Positions 15,998 to 24,913 are shown, numbered from the stretch's first letter. The stretch: DNA of 37,755 nucleotides from Bacilli bacterium (GCA_017635465.1 JAGBLL010000129.1:1-37755); one strand, 5' to 3'. Program-made: numbers and translations. The notes: generated by a model from the letters alone, not told the origin.

Positions 15998-18667
15998 ATG
16001 GCAAATAAAAAACCGTTCGTTGCAAACAAGAATCATTTCTTTATCTTCGCTGGCATATTCTTATGCCTTTTTACGCTGATTCTTTGTCTTAATACAGGCA
16101 TTGTTGCCCGTGTTCTTTCAACACCTTTTACTTATGCTTTAGGTTCTGTTTCCTATTTGCTTTATATCGCTATTATTTGTATCGGTTTAAGATTTATTTT
16201 TGTCAGAAAATTTTTCAAAATTAGATTCAATGTTTATTTCTTTGGCACAATCTTAATTTTAATTGCCGGTATCATGCTTTATACTCATTTCGTTTCTTTA
16301 GATTATCTTAAAAATGAAGGAACTTATTTAGCCTTATCCACAAACGCTGAATTGAAGAGTTCTAATTATTTAATTAAATACAATGAACTATTTGATGAAG
16401 TGAAAAGAGTAAGCGGCAAAGATTATTACTGGGTTGATACATTCTCTCCTGTTACTTATCCTTTTGCCGGTGGTATTACTGGCTACTTCTTAGTGGGCTT
16501 ATTTAATAATTTATTCAATGTCGCTTTCGGTGGCATGATTGTCGCCATTATATTTGCGGTTTTAGGTTTAACTTTGTTTATCTTACCAACAGTATTACGT
16601 TCAATTGGTAAAGAAAAAGAAGCCAAGCAACAACCTGTCCAAGTTGAAGAAAAAAACGAGACTATTTCAGATATTTCCACTGCAAAAAAGACACCACAAA
16701 AGGTCAAAAATATCGATGTTATCAAGAGTGCTTCTGAAATTGATCCTGATAATTACGAAAGTGAAATTATGGGTCTGCCAAAAAGAAGTGCCGCTATTTC
16801 TTCACCAACATTTATTCAACAAGATAGTAGCGCTAATAATTTCACTATTAGTGATAATGGTTCATTTGTTCCTGCTAAATTCGTCACCGATAACGGTCAA
16901 CATCGTCAACAAGAACAAATCCAAGAACAACCAGTTCAACCTCAACCAGTTGATAACAAAGTTAATGAACAATTACATCTCGACTTTGATGCTGCTCCAG
17001 AATTAAATCAAGAGCTCATTCAAGCCAAGCCTGTTTTTGAAGAACCAAAAGTGGCGGTTGCTCCTAGCGTTCAACCTCAACCACAAGTAGCGGTTAATCC
17101 ACAAGTAATGCCACAAAATCAACCAGTACAAGAGAAACCAAAGCCAAAAGAAAGAGTGAAATGGATTCAACCAAGTACTGAAGTACTTAATACATACGAA
17201 ACTACTGAACAACAAGAAACTAACCGTCGTGTTGCTGATGAAAGAAAAGAATTAATTAATATTGCTTTCTCTGATTTCGGTGTTGGTGCGCATGTTGAAG
17301 ATTATACAATCGGTCCAAGTATTACTCGTTTCAACATTAAATATGATCATAACGTTTCCGCTAGAAGCGTTTCTAATATGGTGCAAGATATCCAAATTCG
17401 TTTATCTGGTGTCTCTGCAAGATTTGAATCAATCGTTGAAGGTCAATCAACATCTGGCTTAGAAATTCCTAACGCTAATGTCACAACAGTTTCATTTAAA
17501 GATGTTTATGAAGCTTTACCTGATGTTAAGAAGCATCCTTTGGCGGTTGCCTTTGGCAAAAACATCAAAGGTGATGTTATTTACGCTGACTTTGATGAAT
17601 TCCCACACGCATTAGTCTCTGGCACTACTGGTTCAGGTAAATCAATTTTTGTTAACTCAATTATTGTTTCCTTAATCATGCGTAATTCTCCAGATGATTT
17701 AAAGATGGTTTTAGTGGATCCAAAGAAAGTTGAAATGTCACGTTATAGAGATATGCCTCACTTACTTTGTCCAATTATTACTGAAGCCCAAGAAGCTAAA
17801 GCTTTAATGGATAAATTATGCGTTGAAATGGAAGATCGTTATAAATTATTCGCGGAAAATGGCTGCACCAACATTAAAGAATTTAATGAAGACGCTCCAG
17901 GACTCGGTTTAGATAAACTTCCATATATCATGGTTTTCTTTGATGAATACGCTGATATGGTTGACCAATGTAAAGAAATATCTATGCCAGTTGTTTCTAT
18001 TGCGCAAAAGGCTAGAGCGTGTGGTATCCATATGTGTATTGCGACACAACGTCCAAGTACAAACGTTGTTACAGGTGTTATTAAAGCTAACTTACCAACT
18101 CACGTTGCTTTAATGATGGCTAGCGCTGTTGACTCCATGACCATTATTGGTGAAGGTGGCGCTGAAAAGCTTATTGGTAAGGGCGATATGCTTGTTCAAT
18201 CTCCATTAGTTTCAAGAGTGGGTGTTGTCCGTTTACAAGGTTGCTTTATTGCTAGACAAGAAATTAGCCGTGTTATTGGTTATTTAAAAGAACATTATGA
18301 AACTCATTATGATGAGAAGTTCTTAAACCTCATGGAAGAAGCGGAACAAGCAGCGAGTGAATATATGAACACTCCTGAATTTAAAGAACATAATAGTGGT
18401 AATTCTGAAGAAGATAGATATCAAGCCATTAAAGACTGGGTTATGACTCAAGAATTCATGTCTATTTCTCGTATTCAAAGAGAATGTGCTGTTGGCTTTA
18501 ATAGGGCGGGTAGATTCTTCTTACGTTTACAAAGTGAAGGTATTGTCGGTCAAGAAACCGAAGGTAATAAAGGCTGTCGCGTTATGGCGCAAGATAAATT
18601 TGGTTCATCTAATGAACAATCTGTCGTGACTAGCGATGAGCAATCATCTTTCAGGAGTGATGATTAA
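15998..18667 (+). CDS. ftsK: DNA translocase FtsK/SpoIIIE
   Basis: This is a septal DNA pump that moves chromosome ends into daughter cells. The protein has 889 residues. The N-terminal 200 residues contain about four membrane helices. A Pro/Gln-rich linker (about 290-390) follows, then the motor domain: Walker A SGTTGSGKS near residue 541-549, LKMVLVDPKKVEM, Walker B-type IMVFFDEYADM, and ATQRPSTNVVTGVIKANLP. The gamma winged-helix domain that reads polar DNA sequences is at about 806-870 (RYQAIKDWVMTQEFMSISRI, GFNRAGRFFLRLQSEGIVG). Two arginines common in the family are replaced, with PTHVAL where PTR is usual and DSMTI where DSRTI is usual. The start codon coincides with the predicted mRNA 5' end. 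The pullulanase gene overlaps its stop by 1 base. Confidence 0.95.
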   Translation: MANKKPFVANKNHFFIFAGIFLCLFTLILCLNTGIVARVLSTPFTYALGSVSYLLYIAIICIGLRFIFVRKFFKIRFNVYFFGTILILIAGIMLYTHFVSLDYLKNEGTYLALSTNAELKSSNYLIKYNELFDEVKRVSGKDYYWVDTFSPVTYPFAGGITGYFLVGLFNNLFNVAFGGMIVAIIFAVLGLTLFILPTVLRSIGKEKEAKQQPVQVEEKNETISDISTAKKTPQKVKNIDVIKSASEIDPDNYESEIMGLPKRSAAISSPTFIQQDSSANNFTISDNGSFVPAKFVTDNGQHRQQEQIQEQPVQPQPVDNKVNEQLHLDFDAAPELNQELIQAKPVFEEPKVAVAPSVQPQPQVAVNPQVMPQNQPVQEKPKPKERVKWIQPSTEVLNTYETTEQQETNRRVADERKELINIAFSDFGVGAHVEDYTIGPSITRFNIKYDHNVSARSVSNMVQDIQIRLSGVSARFESIVEGQSTSGLEIPNANVTTVSFKDVYEALPDVKKHPLAVAFGKNIKGDVIYADFDEFPHALVSGTTGSGKSIFVNSIIVSLIMRNSPDDLKMVLVDPKKVEMSRYRDMPHLLCPIITEAQEAKALMDKLCVEMEDRYKLFAENGCTNIKEFNEDAPGLGLDKLPYIMVFFDEYADMVDQCKEISMPVVSIAQKARACGIHMCIATQRPSTNVVTGVIKANLPTHVALMMASAVDSMTIIGEGGAEKLIGKGDMLVQSPLVSRVGVVRLQGCFIARQEISRVIGYLKEHYETHYDEKFLNLMEEAEQAASEYMNTPEFKEHNSGNSEEDRYQAIKDWVMTQEFMSISRIQRECAVGFNRAGRFFLRLQSEGIVGQETEGNKGCRVMAQDKFGSSNEQSVVTSDEQSSFRSDD

Positions 18668-20796
18668 TGGTTAGTTATTTAAAGGCTAAATTAACATCTT
18701 GGAAGAGGATTAATGTCGTCTTATTTACTGATATTCCTCGTCCTGAAAAACTATACTTCTCTTTGTACAAAGAGAATAAACTCGTTAAAAAAGAAACAGT
18801 CAATCATTTAATGTCTGTTAATTCTTTGTATTTTTTCGATATTTGGTTAGACGAAGAATATGAACTAGGTAAAGATTATCGTCTTTTAGTGGGTGATCTT
18901 CCTTTTACTAATATCGATGTTAATGAAGCGATATATTTCCATGATTTTGATGATCGTTTCTTTTATGAAGGTAATGACTTAGGCAATACATATTCTAAAA
19001 ATAAAACAACATTTACCTTATGGGCCCCTTTAGCAAGCGAAGTTAAATTAAAATTAATTTCTCCTGATGGAAATACCTCTATCAAGATTATGGATAGAGA
19101 AGATAAAGGTATTTATCGCTTATCAGTTGATGGAGATTTATTAAACTACAACTATCGCTATATAATCAATAATTCTGGCGTTGTTAATGAGACTAAAGAT
19201 TTATACGCTAAAGAAGTCAGTTTAAATAGTGAATATTCTGTTGTTATTGATACTGATTCTTTACTTAAAATTAAAACTGTTGAGCCACAAACAAAATTTG
19301 ATAATTACGTTGACGCTGTCATTTATGAAACGCATATTCGTGACTTAAATGAAGGTAACGATAACGATACTGAACATAAGGGTAAATTTGTGGGTTTCGC
19401 GGAAACCGGCCGTAAGACTCAAGCCGGTCATCCCGCGGGTTTAGATTACATTAAATATTTGGGTATTACTCATGTACAAATACAACCAGTTTTAGATTTC
19501 TATTCTAAAGATGATGTTAAGACTAATGACTGGTATAACTGGGGCTATGACACATTATCATTTTTCGCTTTAGAAGGTAGCTACGCTCTTCATCCAGAAG
19601 TGCCCGCTAGTCGTATTTTAGAATTTAAACAATTAGTGAACAAATATCATGAAAATGATTTAAGAATCGTCTTAGATGTGGTCTATAACCACATATTTGC
19701 CTACGAAAATAGTGACTTTGAACACACTGTTCCACATTATTACTTTAGACGTAGAAGAAACCATTATCTCGCTAATGCCTCTGGATGTGGTAATGACTTT
19801 GCTAGTGAAAGAAAAATGGCTAGAAAGATCATCGTCGACAGTGTCATTTATTTATTTAAATATCTCGACATTGATGGCTTAAGATTTGATCTCATGGGTC
19901 TATTAGATATTGAAACAATTAATCAATGTTTATTAGAAGCAAGAAAGATTAAAAAAGACGCTATCATATATGGTGAAGGTTGGGATATGGGTGAAGAATT
20001 ACCTAGAGACATTAAGGCTAGCAAAAATAACTTTGCCGCTTTAAAAGATGTCGCTTTCTTTAATGACACATATCGCGACATTGTTAAAGGCCCATCTTCT
20101 CCATTTAATCTTCACGAAAAAGGTTTTATATGCGGTAATACGAGCTATGAATTTGGTGTGGATTTTAGTTTCCACGCAGGCGTATTACCTTTAACCTATC
20201 AGCCAATGTTTATTTCCGCTAATCAAAGCGTTAATTATCTTGAATGTCATGATAACAGTACGCTTTTTGATAAATTACTAGTTTCAAACGCTTATGAAGA
20301 AGAAAAAACACTTTTAGATCGTGTTAATTTAGGGAATCAAATTCTTCTTCTCTCTTTTGGTATTCCATTTATCCATGCTGGGCAAGAAATCGGACAAAGC
20401 AAGGATGGATTAGATAATACCTATAAGACTTTAGGGGTGAATAATTTAAATTATCACCTTATTGACGAAAGATTTGATATGGTCAATCGCTTCCGCCTTT
20501 TCAATATCCTGCGTAAGAAACTAGCTTATACTCATCTTCATGAAAGCCAAGATTTAAAGGGGTACTTTGAAATTTCTCACTGGGGGAATGGCGTTTACGC
20601 TTTAACCGCTAAAGAGAAAAACCTTCATGATCATGAAAAAGAGTTCGTCATTTTATTTAACCCCACAACGGAAAATGTCTCTTTTGAATTAGATGACTAT
20701 TATACTGTTGTCGATGGGGCTGATAAAAAAGATGAAATCAATGTAAAAAATGGTTTCTTACCAGGATGCTCAACAATGTTGCTATTTAAAAAATAG
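18667..20796 (+). CDS. pulA: Type I pullulanase (alpha-1,6-glucan debranching enzyme)
   Basis: This GH13 enzyme of 709 residues cleaves alpha-1,6 branches in pullulan, glycogen or limit dextrins. There is no signal peptide, so it is cytoplasmic and acts on imported oligosaccharides or stored glycogen. Domains: an N-terminal beta domain, CBM48 (KTTFTLWAPLASEVKLKLIS) at about 115-200, and the catalytic barrel with YETHIRDL, YNWGYDT (the type I pullulanase YNWGYD signature), region I DVVYNH (about 337-342), region II GLRFDLMGL with the nucleophile Asp408, region III IYGEGWDMG with acid/base Glu437, and region IV LECHDNSTL with the transition-state Asp. The ATG overlaps the ftsK stop (TAATG), with AGGAG at 18653-18657. 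Coupling to ftsK is unusual in function but clear in sequence. Confidence 0.93.
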   Translation: MVSYLKAKLTSWKRINVVLFTDIPRPEKLYFSLYKENKLVKKETVNHLMSVNSLYFFDIWLDEEYELGKDYRLLVGDLPFTNIDVNEAIYFHDFDDRFFYEGNDLGNTYSKNKTTFTLWAPLASEVKLKLISPDGNTSIKIMDREDKGIYRLSVDGDLLNYNYRYIINNSGVVNETKDLYAKEVSLNSEYSVVIDTDSLLKIKTVEPQTKFDNYVDAVIYETHIRDLNEGNDNDTEHKGKFVGFAETGRKTQAGHPAGLDYIKYLGITHVQIQPVLDFYSKDDVKTNDWYNWGYDTLSFFALEGSYALHPEVPASRILEFKQLVNKYHENDLRIVLDVVYNHIFAYENSDFEHTVPHYYFRRRRNHYLANASGCGNDFASERKMARKIIVDSVIYLFKYLDIDGLRFDLMGLLDIETINQCLLEARKIKKDAIIYGEGWDMGEELPRDIKASKNNFAALKDVAFFNDTYRDIVKGPSSPFNLHEKGFICGNTSYEFGVDFSFHAGVLPLTYQPMFISANQSVNYLECHDNSTLFDKLLVSNAYEEEKTLLDRVNLGNQILLLSFGIPFIHAGQEIGQSKDGLDNTYKTLGVNNLNYHLIDERFDMVNRFRLFNILRKKLAYTHLHESQDLKGYFEISHWGNGVYALTAKEKNLHDHEKEFVILFNPTTENVSFELDDYYTVVDGADKKDEINVKNGFLPGCSTMLLFKK

Positions 20797-20815
20797 TGAC
20801 GGAAAGGAGGCATCT

Positions 20816-21088
20816 ATGGTATCAAATGTTACCATCTTAGGAAAAGCTGGCGAAGTAGTCGAAGGCCATGAAGAATACCGCTATATCATCGTGGATTCTT
20901 ATGAACCATTCGACGAAAAAAGCTTTGAAAGCAAGATTCCAGTTAAATACTGGAATAGAGGCATCTCTAAAGTCTTGCGAAACATTCCCAATGGCCATTA
21001 TGTCTGCGTATTTGGTAGACTAGAATCAGATCCAAACATCGGATTATACGTTCTAGTTGAACAAATTAGACATTTCAGCGCTAATTAA
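20816..21088 (+). CDS. Small single-stranded-DNA-binding-protein-like OB-fold protein
   Basis: This 90-residue protein has an SSB-like pattern: an initial strand NVTILGKAGEVVEG, a central IPVKYWNRGISKVLRNI (compare the SSB stretch ending in V-W-G-K-x-A-E-x-x), then GHYVCVFGRLES (compare G-x-x-V-x-V-E-G-R-L), and a last strand LYVLVEQIRHFSAN. It is shorter than SSB (150-180 residues) and lacks the acidic C-terminal tail ending in PF that recruits partners, so it is not the replicative SSB. The ATG at 20816 is chosen because AAAGGAGG at 20803-20810 precedes it; an upstream in-frame ATG lies inside pulA. It sits 19 bases after pulA and 13 before plsC, probably in one transcript. Its role is unknown. 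Confidence 0.65.
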   Translation: MVSNVTILGKAGEVVEGHEEYRYIIVDSYEPFDEKSFESKIPVKYWNRGISKVLRNIPNGHYVCVFGRLESDPNIGLYVLVEQIRHFSAN

Positions 21089-21101
21089 AGAAAGGAACAT
21101 T

Positions 21102-21890
21102 ATGTTTCATTACACAAAAGCCGTCCTCCGAGTTGGTCCACGTTTATTCCACGCGTGCGCTTTTACCTTTGCTCGTTGGGCAAAGCATCTTGAAAGATAT
21201 CCTTTTCCATTAAGACACGCTAAATTTAGAAAGCTTTCTAAACAAGTTGCAGACGCTCTTAACGTGGAATTTCATGTCTTTGGATTAGAAAATATTCCTC
21301 AAGATGAAACATTCTTTTTAGTGGCCAATCATATGTCCGCTTTTGATCCACTCCCTTTTTTAATAAATATTGATAGTCCAACAACCTTTGTTGGCAAAGA
21401 TGAATTAACTCGAGTCCCTCTTCTTAAAAACGCTATCAAAGCATTAGATGTAAGAACTATAGAAAGAGATAACTTAAGACAATCACTCAAAGTGATGTTA
21501 GAAGTGGAAGAAGATATTAAGAAAAAAGAAAGGAACTGGATGATTTTCCCTGAAGGAACAAGAATCCGCGACCCTCTTTTACCTGTTGCCGAATTCCATC
21601 ATGGTACTTTTAGACCCGCTTGGAAAACTAAAACTACAATTTTACCAGCGGCGATGTATGGTACTTTCCGCGTTTTAAAAATGAAACCACAATTTAAAAA
21701 ATATCCTGTTTATATCTCATTTTTAAAACCAATCACAGCGGAACAATATGCTGGTCTTAACACTTCCGATTTAGCGGAAATGACGCATAAGATGATTCAA
21801 AAAGAAATCACTTATCATTTAAGACCACTTGACCACAAAGATATGAGTGAAAGAAAAGAAAAAAACTATCGCCCAGATATGATTATCTAA
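21102..21890 (+). CDS. plsC: 1-acyl-sn-glycerol-3-phosphate acyltransferase (PlsC-like)
   Basis: This enzyme acylates lysophosphatidic acid to phosphatidic acid at the inner face of the membrane, in phospholipid synthesis. The protein has 262 residues. The N-terminus carries a basic/hydrophobic stretch (LFHACAFTFARWAKHL), then the acyltransferase motif I FLVANHMSAFDPLPFL (N-H-x4-D), and motif III WMIFPEGTRIRDP (F-P-E-G-T-R). A late conserved proline segment is YPVYISFLKPI. The ATG at 21102 is chosen because it follows AAAGGA and because an upstream in-frame ATG (21057) lies inside the previous gene. It converges with the - strand methyltransferase: the ends overlap by 8 bases (21883-21890). 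No terminator is obvious between them. Confidence 0.92.
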   Translation: MFHYTKAVLRVGPRLFHACAFTFARWAKHLERYPFPLRHAKFRKLSKQVADALNVEFHVFGLENIPQDETFFLVANHMSAFDPLPFLINIDSPTTFVGKDELTRVPLLKNAIKALDVRTIERDNLRQSLKVMLEVEEDIKKKERNWMIFPEGTRIRDPLLPVAEFHHGTFRPAWKTKTTILPAAMYGTFRVLKMKPQFKKYPVYISFLKPITAEQYAGLNTSDLAEMTHKMIQKEITYHLRPLDHKDMSERKEKNYRPDMII

Positions 21891-23175
21891 CTAATAGTTT
21901 CTTTCGTAATCCTTTAGGAAGACGGTTTTTGATAATGCGACCATCGCTTTTAGCGATATCAACATTAATTCCATGATATTTAATTAGCACATAGCCTTTA
22001 GGGCACTTTTCATTTATCGCTTCACCCAAATAATATTTTTCTATTTGCGAATCATTTATTTCATAAACATTTTTAAAGCCATTAACGAAGTGAGCGTAGT
22101 GGTAATCAAATCTAATATCATTTTTATCGATTTGACCAACCTTTACGCCGTATCTGATGATATTTAAATGTTTGAGATTGATTTCTTTATCTTGGATGTA
22201 GAGATAATCACCAAATTTTTGATAATAAGAATAACCATTTGTTTCTATTTGATATATGAACTTATGGTTATTTTCTTTTAAATTACTCTTTTTAAAAGTA
22301 CCAGGCTTTTGAATTAGACAAATATAATGTCCTTCTCCTGGAAATAGATTTGGTAAAAGATGAATGCCGTACGGTAATTTCTTATCAACATAATATAAAG
22401 GATTATCATCAATCTTAATAATTTCAGCGTCACTGTTATCTAATAGATTTTTAATAACTTCTTCATCTTCTTCATAAGAAAATGAGCAAGTGGAATAGAC
22501 CATAGTTCCACCTTCTTTAAGCATGTTATAGCACATCAAAATAAGAGACTTTTGGACTTCAGCGAATTTAATAACCTTCGCTATCGACCAGTCTTCTTTC
22601 ATTTCATTTTGCTTTCTAAACATGCCAGAGCCAGAACAAGGAGCGTCTAAAATAATCTTATCGAATGTATTTAAAAAATGTTGATAAATAGAAGAAAAAT
22701 CATTGTTAGTAATCAATAGATTTCCTCTACCTAATCTTTCAGCATTCTCGCTAATAGCGAATGCGCGATTTTTAGCGATATCATTCGAAATGATTAATCC
22801 TTTATTATGCATTAATAGTGAAGCTTGCATACTTTTACCACCAGGCGCAGCGCATAAATCTAACACTAAATCATTTTCATTTGGATTTAATAAATAAGCT
22901 GGAAGCATTGCACTTGGTTCTTGAAGATAAAAGCAACCTAATTCATGATAGATACTTTTTCCTAAATCTAATTCGTCTTTATCGTAGATAAAAGCATTAG
23001 GAACAATTGGATGTCTTATTAAAGATGGGTAAACAGAAAGTAGTGTTTCTACACTCATCTTTTCTTCGTTTAATAATAAAGCGTGCTTACTAGGTTTATC
23101 TAAGGAAGCCGCAAGCTCTTCTATTTGTTTATTATCTAAATATGTTTTTAAGTGATTGAAAAAGTCCATCGCCAT
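21883..23175 (-). CDS. rsmF: RsmF-type rRNA (cytosine-5) methyltransferase, NOL1/NOP2/Sun family
   Basis: This is an S-adenosylmethionine-dependent 16S rRNA m5C methyltransferase. From the ATG at 23175 the protein has 430 residues. The methyltransferase domain shows the SAM motif VLDLCAAPGGKSMQ, the DAPCSGSGMFRKQNEM block with the Cys that helps release product, and the nucleophile block VYSTCSFSYEEDEEV. The C-terminal 150 residues match the RsmF/YebU extension, a PUA-like RNA-binding region. A longer frame begins with TTG at 23220, 1 base after the upstream stop, but the extra 15 residues are hydrophobic and AT-driven, and homologous sequence starts near MAMDFF. Neither start has a ribosome binding site. 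TTGATA-N17-TAATAT just upstream (23204-23176 on this strand) could give a leaderless message beginning near the second ATG (23169). Confidence 0.9.
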   Translation of the reverse strand: MAMDFFNHLKTYLDNKQIEELAASLDKPSKHALLLNEEKMSVETLLSVYPSLIRHPIVPNAFIYDKDELDLGKSIYHELGCFYLQEPSAMLPAYLLNPNENDLVLDLCAAPGGKSMQASLLMHNKGLIISNDIAKNRAFAISENAERLGRGNLLITNNDFSSIYQHFLNTFDKIILDAPCSGSGMFRKQNEMKEDWSIAKVIKFAEVQKSLILMCYNMLKEGGTMVYSTCSFSYEEDEEVIKNLLDNSDAEIIKIDDNPLYYVDKKLPYGIHLLPNLFPGEGHYICLIQKPGTFKKSNLKENNHKFIYQIETNGYSYYQKFGDYLYIQDKEINLKHLNIIRYGVKVGQIDKNDIRFDYHYAHFVNGFKNVYEINDSQIEKYYLGEAINEKCPKGYVLIKYHGINVDIAKSDGRIIKNRLPKGLRKKLLVR

Positions 23176-23221
23176 TATATTAACCGATAGACTTTTTATT
23201 ATCAATTTTGTTATTAACAAA

Positions 23222-24718
23222 CTATCTACTATAGACCATTTCTAATTCGCATCTTGCGATAGAGATTTTATTGTCGCTCGTAGATATCTTAATTGTCGAT
23301 AAACTATCTTCATCTAATAGTGTTTTAGTTTTTATTTCATACCAAGGCGTGGTAATGCTTATTTTTGTTGGTAGATATTTAACATTATCAATAAGATGTA
23401 TTTTCTTATTTCCAATCATTAACTTCGCATCTATTGTATATTCTTTAGCCATTGAACTTAGTAAGATTTTTGGACGGATGTAGACCGTATCAAATCCAGA
23501 ACTGCATAAAGTTCTTGGATCATATCTATCTAAATTACCACAGATTTTAAAATTCTTAATTAAAGGTTTGCTTTTACTGATATCAGTTATGACATCATCT
23601 TCACCTATCTTTGGTTTAATCCCTTGAATGACATAACCATCTTTTATTGTATCTTTATCTTCATCTAATCTTTCAACTTCCTTTTTGGTTTCGTTAAGTT
23701 TTAATTCTCTATAGAGCTTATAGGCATGTTCAATTTGTTCGCTATATTGTCTTAGATTATCTGGAAGACGGTTATAAAATGGCTTAGTAGCGTAATGTAT
23801 CACTCTATCCGTTGAATTATTCTCTGAAGAAGTAATTTCTTTATTAACCCAAAAGTCATCAACTGATACTGTTGCTTCATTTCCAAAAGCGTCAGTAATT
23901 ACTTTGACGATGTTCTTTTCGTTATATTCACTGCATTCAACAGTGCCATAGTTATCTTTACAAGATAAACCTAGAAACATCATCTGTGATGGAGCATAAT
24001 AAACTTCATTAATGTATTCAGTACCATATTTATCAAATAATGCATAATAGCTTTCTAAACTATCCTTTGATAAGGCATTTTTTAAATCCGCTAAATATTG
24101 GGGAGTATAGTAATCTTTTGGGTCAACATAATTACGCGCTTTATAAGCACCATAACCTATTGTTTTTGCAATCACGTAGAAAGATTTATTCTCGCCATCA
24201 TAATCTTTAATTGTGTGTTTAAAGAATTGACTTAGATATTTTTGAGTAGCTATCGTTTTAATTTGACCTTTGATTGCTCTTTCTTCTTGAGAATATGACA
24301 TCCAATATTCATATCTACCACCCACAAAATACTCGATAAATCTATTGCATAAATCATTAAATGTTTTTTCTCCAATCACTTTATTAGCGTTAGGAGCTCC
24401 AGATCCTGTGGTGTCGTATGCATCGTTTATTAATTGTCTAAATTCAGGTTTAAAAGGAGAGTTTTCTTCATTAGGAATATTAATCCCACCGATAGTGAGC
24501 ATTGGACCAACATTGATGCCACAATAGGTAGAAGAATATGGCATTAAGTCTTTTTCTTCTTTTATTTCCATTGTTGGATAAGGAAGTTCAGCAAAGGTTT
24601 TAACTTCGTCATAGACGATAGGATTATTTTTGGTTTCTTTAAATGGGTCGTAGACTTTTTCAGTGCTAGAACAACCAGTTAGTAAAAATGGGATAAGTAA
24701 TAGGCATTTAATCTTCAT
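23222..24718 (-). CDS. Lipoprotein with a MACPF (membrane-attack-complex/perforin)-like signature
   Basis: This 498-residue protein has the lipoprotein signal CLLLIPFLLTGCSS (lipid Cys 16). I recognise no enzyme motif. The region YYTPQYLADLKNAL then LESYYALFDKYGTEYINEV (about 204-239) resembles the best-known MACPF stretch, in which helices lead into F-x-x-x-Y-G-T-H-(Y/F)-I. Here the usual His is Glu (Y231-G-T-E-Y-I236), and the glycine pair that normally follows is absent. The second half (about 330-498) is beta-rich without a recognised family. MACPF proteins form pores or, in gut Bacteroidota, act as toxins against relatives. Here only the fold is suggested, not the activity. The start at 24718 has AGGAGG 13 bases ahead. 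It may be co-transcribed with rsmF, 46 bases away. Confidence 0.55.
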   Translation of the reverse strand: MKIKCLLLIPFLLTGCSSTEKVYDPFKETKNNPIVYDEVKTFAELPYPTMEIKEEKDLMPYSSTYCGINVGPMLTIGGINIPNEENSPFKPEFRQLINDAYDTTGSGAPNANKVIGEKTFNDLCNRFIEYFVGGRYEYWMSYSQEERAIKGQIKTIATQKYLSQFFKHTIKDYDGENKSFYVIAKTIGYGAYKARNYVDPKDYYTPQYLADLKNALSKDSLESYYALFDKYGTEYINEVYYAPSQMMFLGLSCKDNYGTVECSEYNEKNIVKVITDAFGNEATVSVDDFWVNKEITSSENNSTDRVIHYATKPFYNRLPDNLRQYSEQIEHAYKLYRELKLNETKKEVERLDEDKDTIKDGYVIQGIKPKIGEDDVITDISKSKPLIKNFKICGNLDRYDPRTLCSSGFDTVYIRPKILLSSMAKEYTIDAKLMIGNKKIHLIDNVKYLPTKISITTPWYEIKTKTLLDEDSLSTIKISTSDNKISIARCELEMVYSR

Positions 24719-24784
24719 AGTGGTATTACCTCCTAATGCAGTGAATTGATTGATAAAATCGAATGTTTTTAGCAATCAAAGAAA

Positions 24785-24813
24785 ATTATATGAGTTCATA
24801 TATAACAGTTCAA
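24785..24813 (-). promoter_or_regulatory. Sigma-A promoter of the - strand lipoprotein gene
   Basis: On the - strand TTGAAC (24813-24808, 4 of 6 matches) and a perfect TATAAT (24790-24785) are spaced by 17 bases. The predicted transcription start is near 24778, giving a leader of about 60 bases with AGGAGG. Confidence 0.65.
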
Positions 24814-24875
24814 TAAATATTGAAAATACTTGTAATTTATCATGCATTGTATTTAAATATAGTATTCTAAACGAA

Positions 24876-24894
24876 TAACATAATATGTTATAGT
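24876..24894 (+). promoter_or_regulatory. Candidate pdp promoter -10 with adjoining palindrome
   Basis: TAACATA-A-TATGTTA (24876-24890) is a perfect 7-bp inverted repeat that reaches into TATAGT (24889-24894, one mismatch from TATAAT). The predicted start near 24901 lies 13 bases before the ATG. The -35 is weak (TTCTAA at 24865-24870). The palindrome is placed like a repressor operator. Confidence 0.4.
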
Positions 24895-24913
24895 TAAATG
24901 CGAGGTATATCTT

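Noticed and set aside
20816-21088. Replicative single-stranded DNA-binding protein
   Set aside because: It is too short and has no acidic C-terminal tail, and its neighbours are not rpsF or rpsR.
23176-23220. RsmF start at TTG 23220
   Set aside because: It has no ribosome binding site, and the added 15 residues (LITKLIIKSLSVNI and so on) do not resemble the family's N-terminus.
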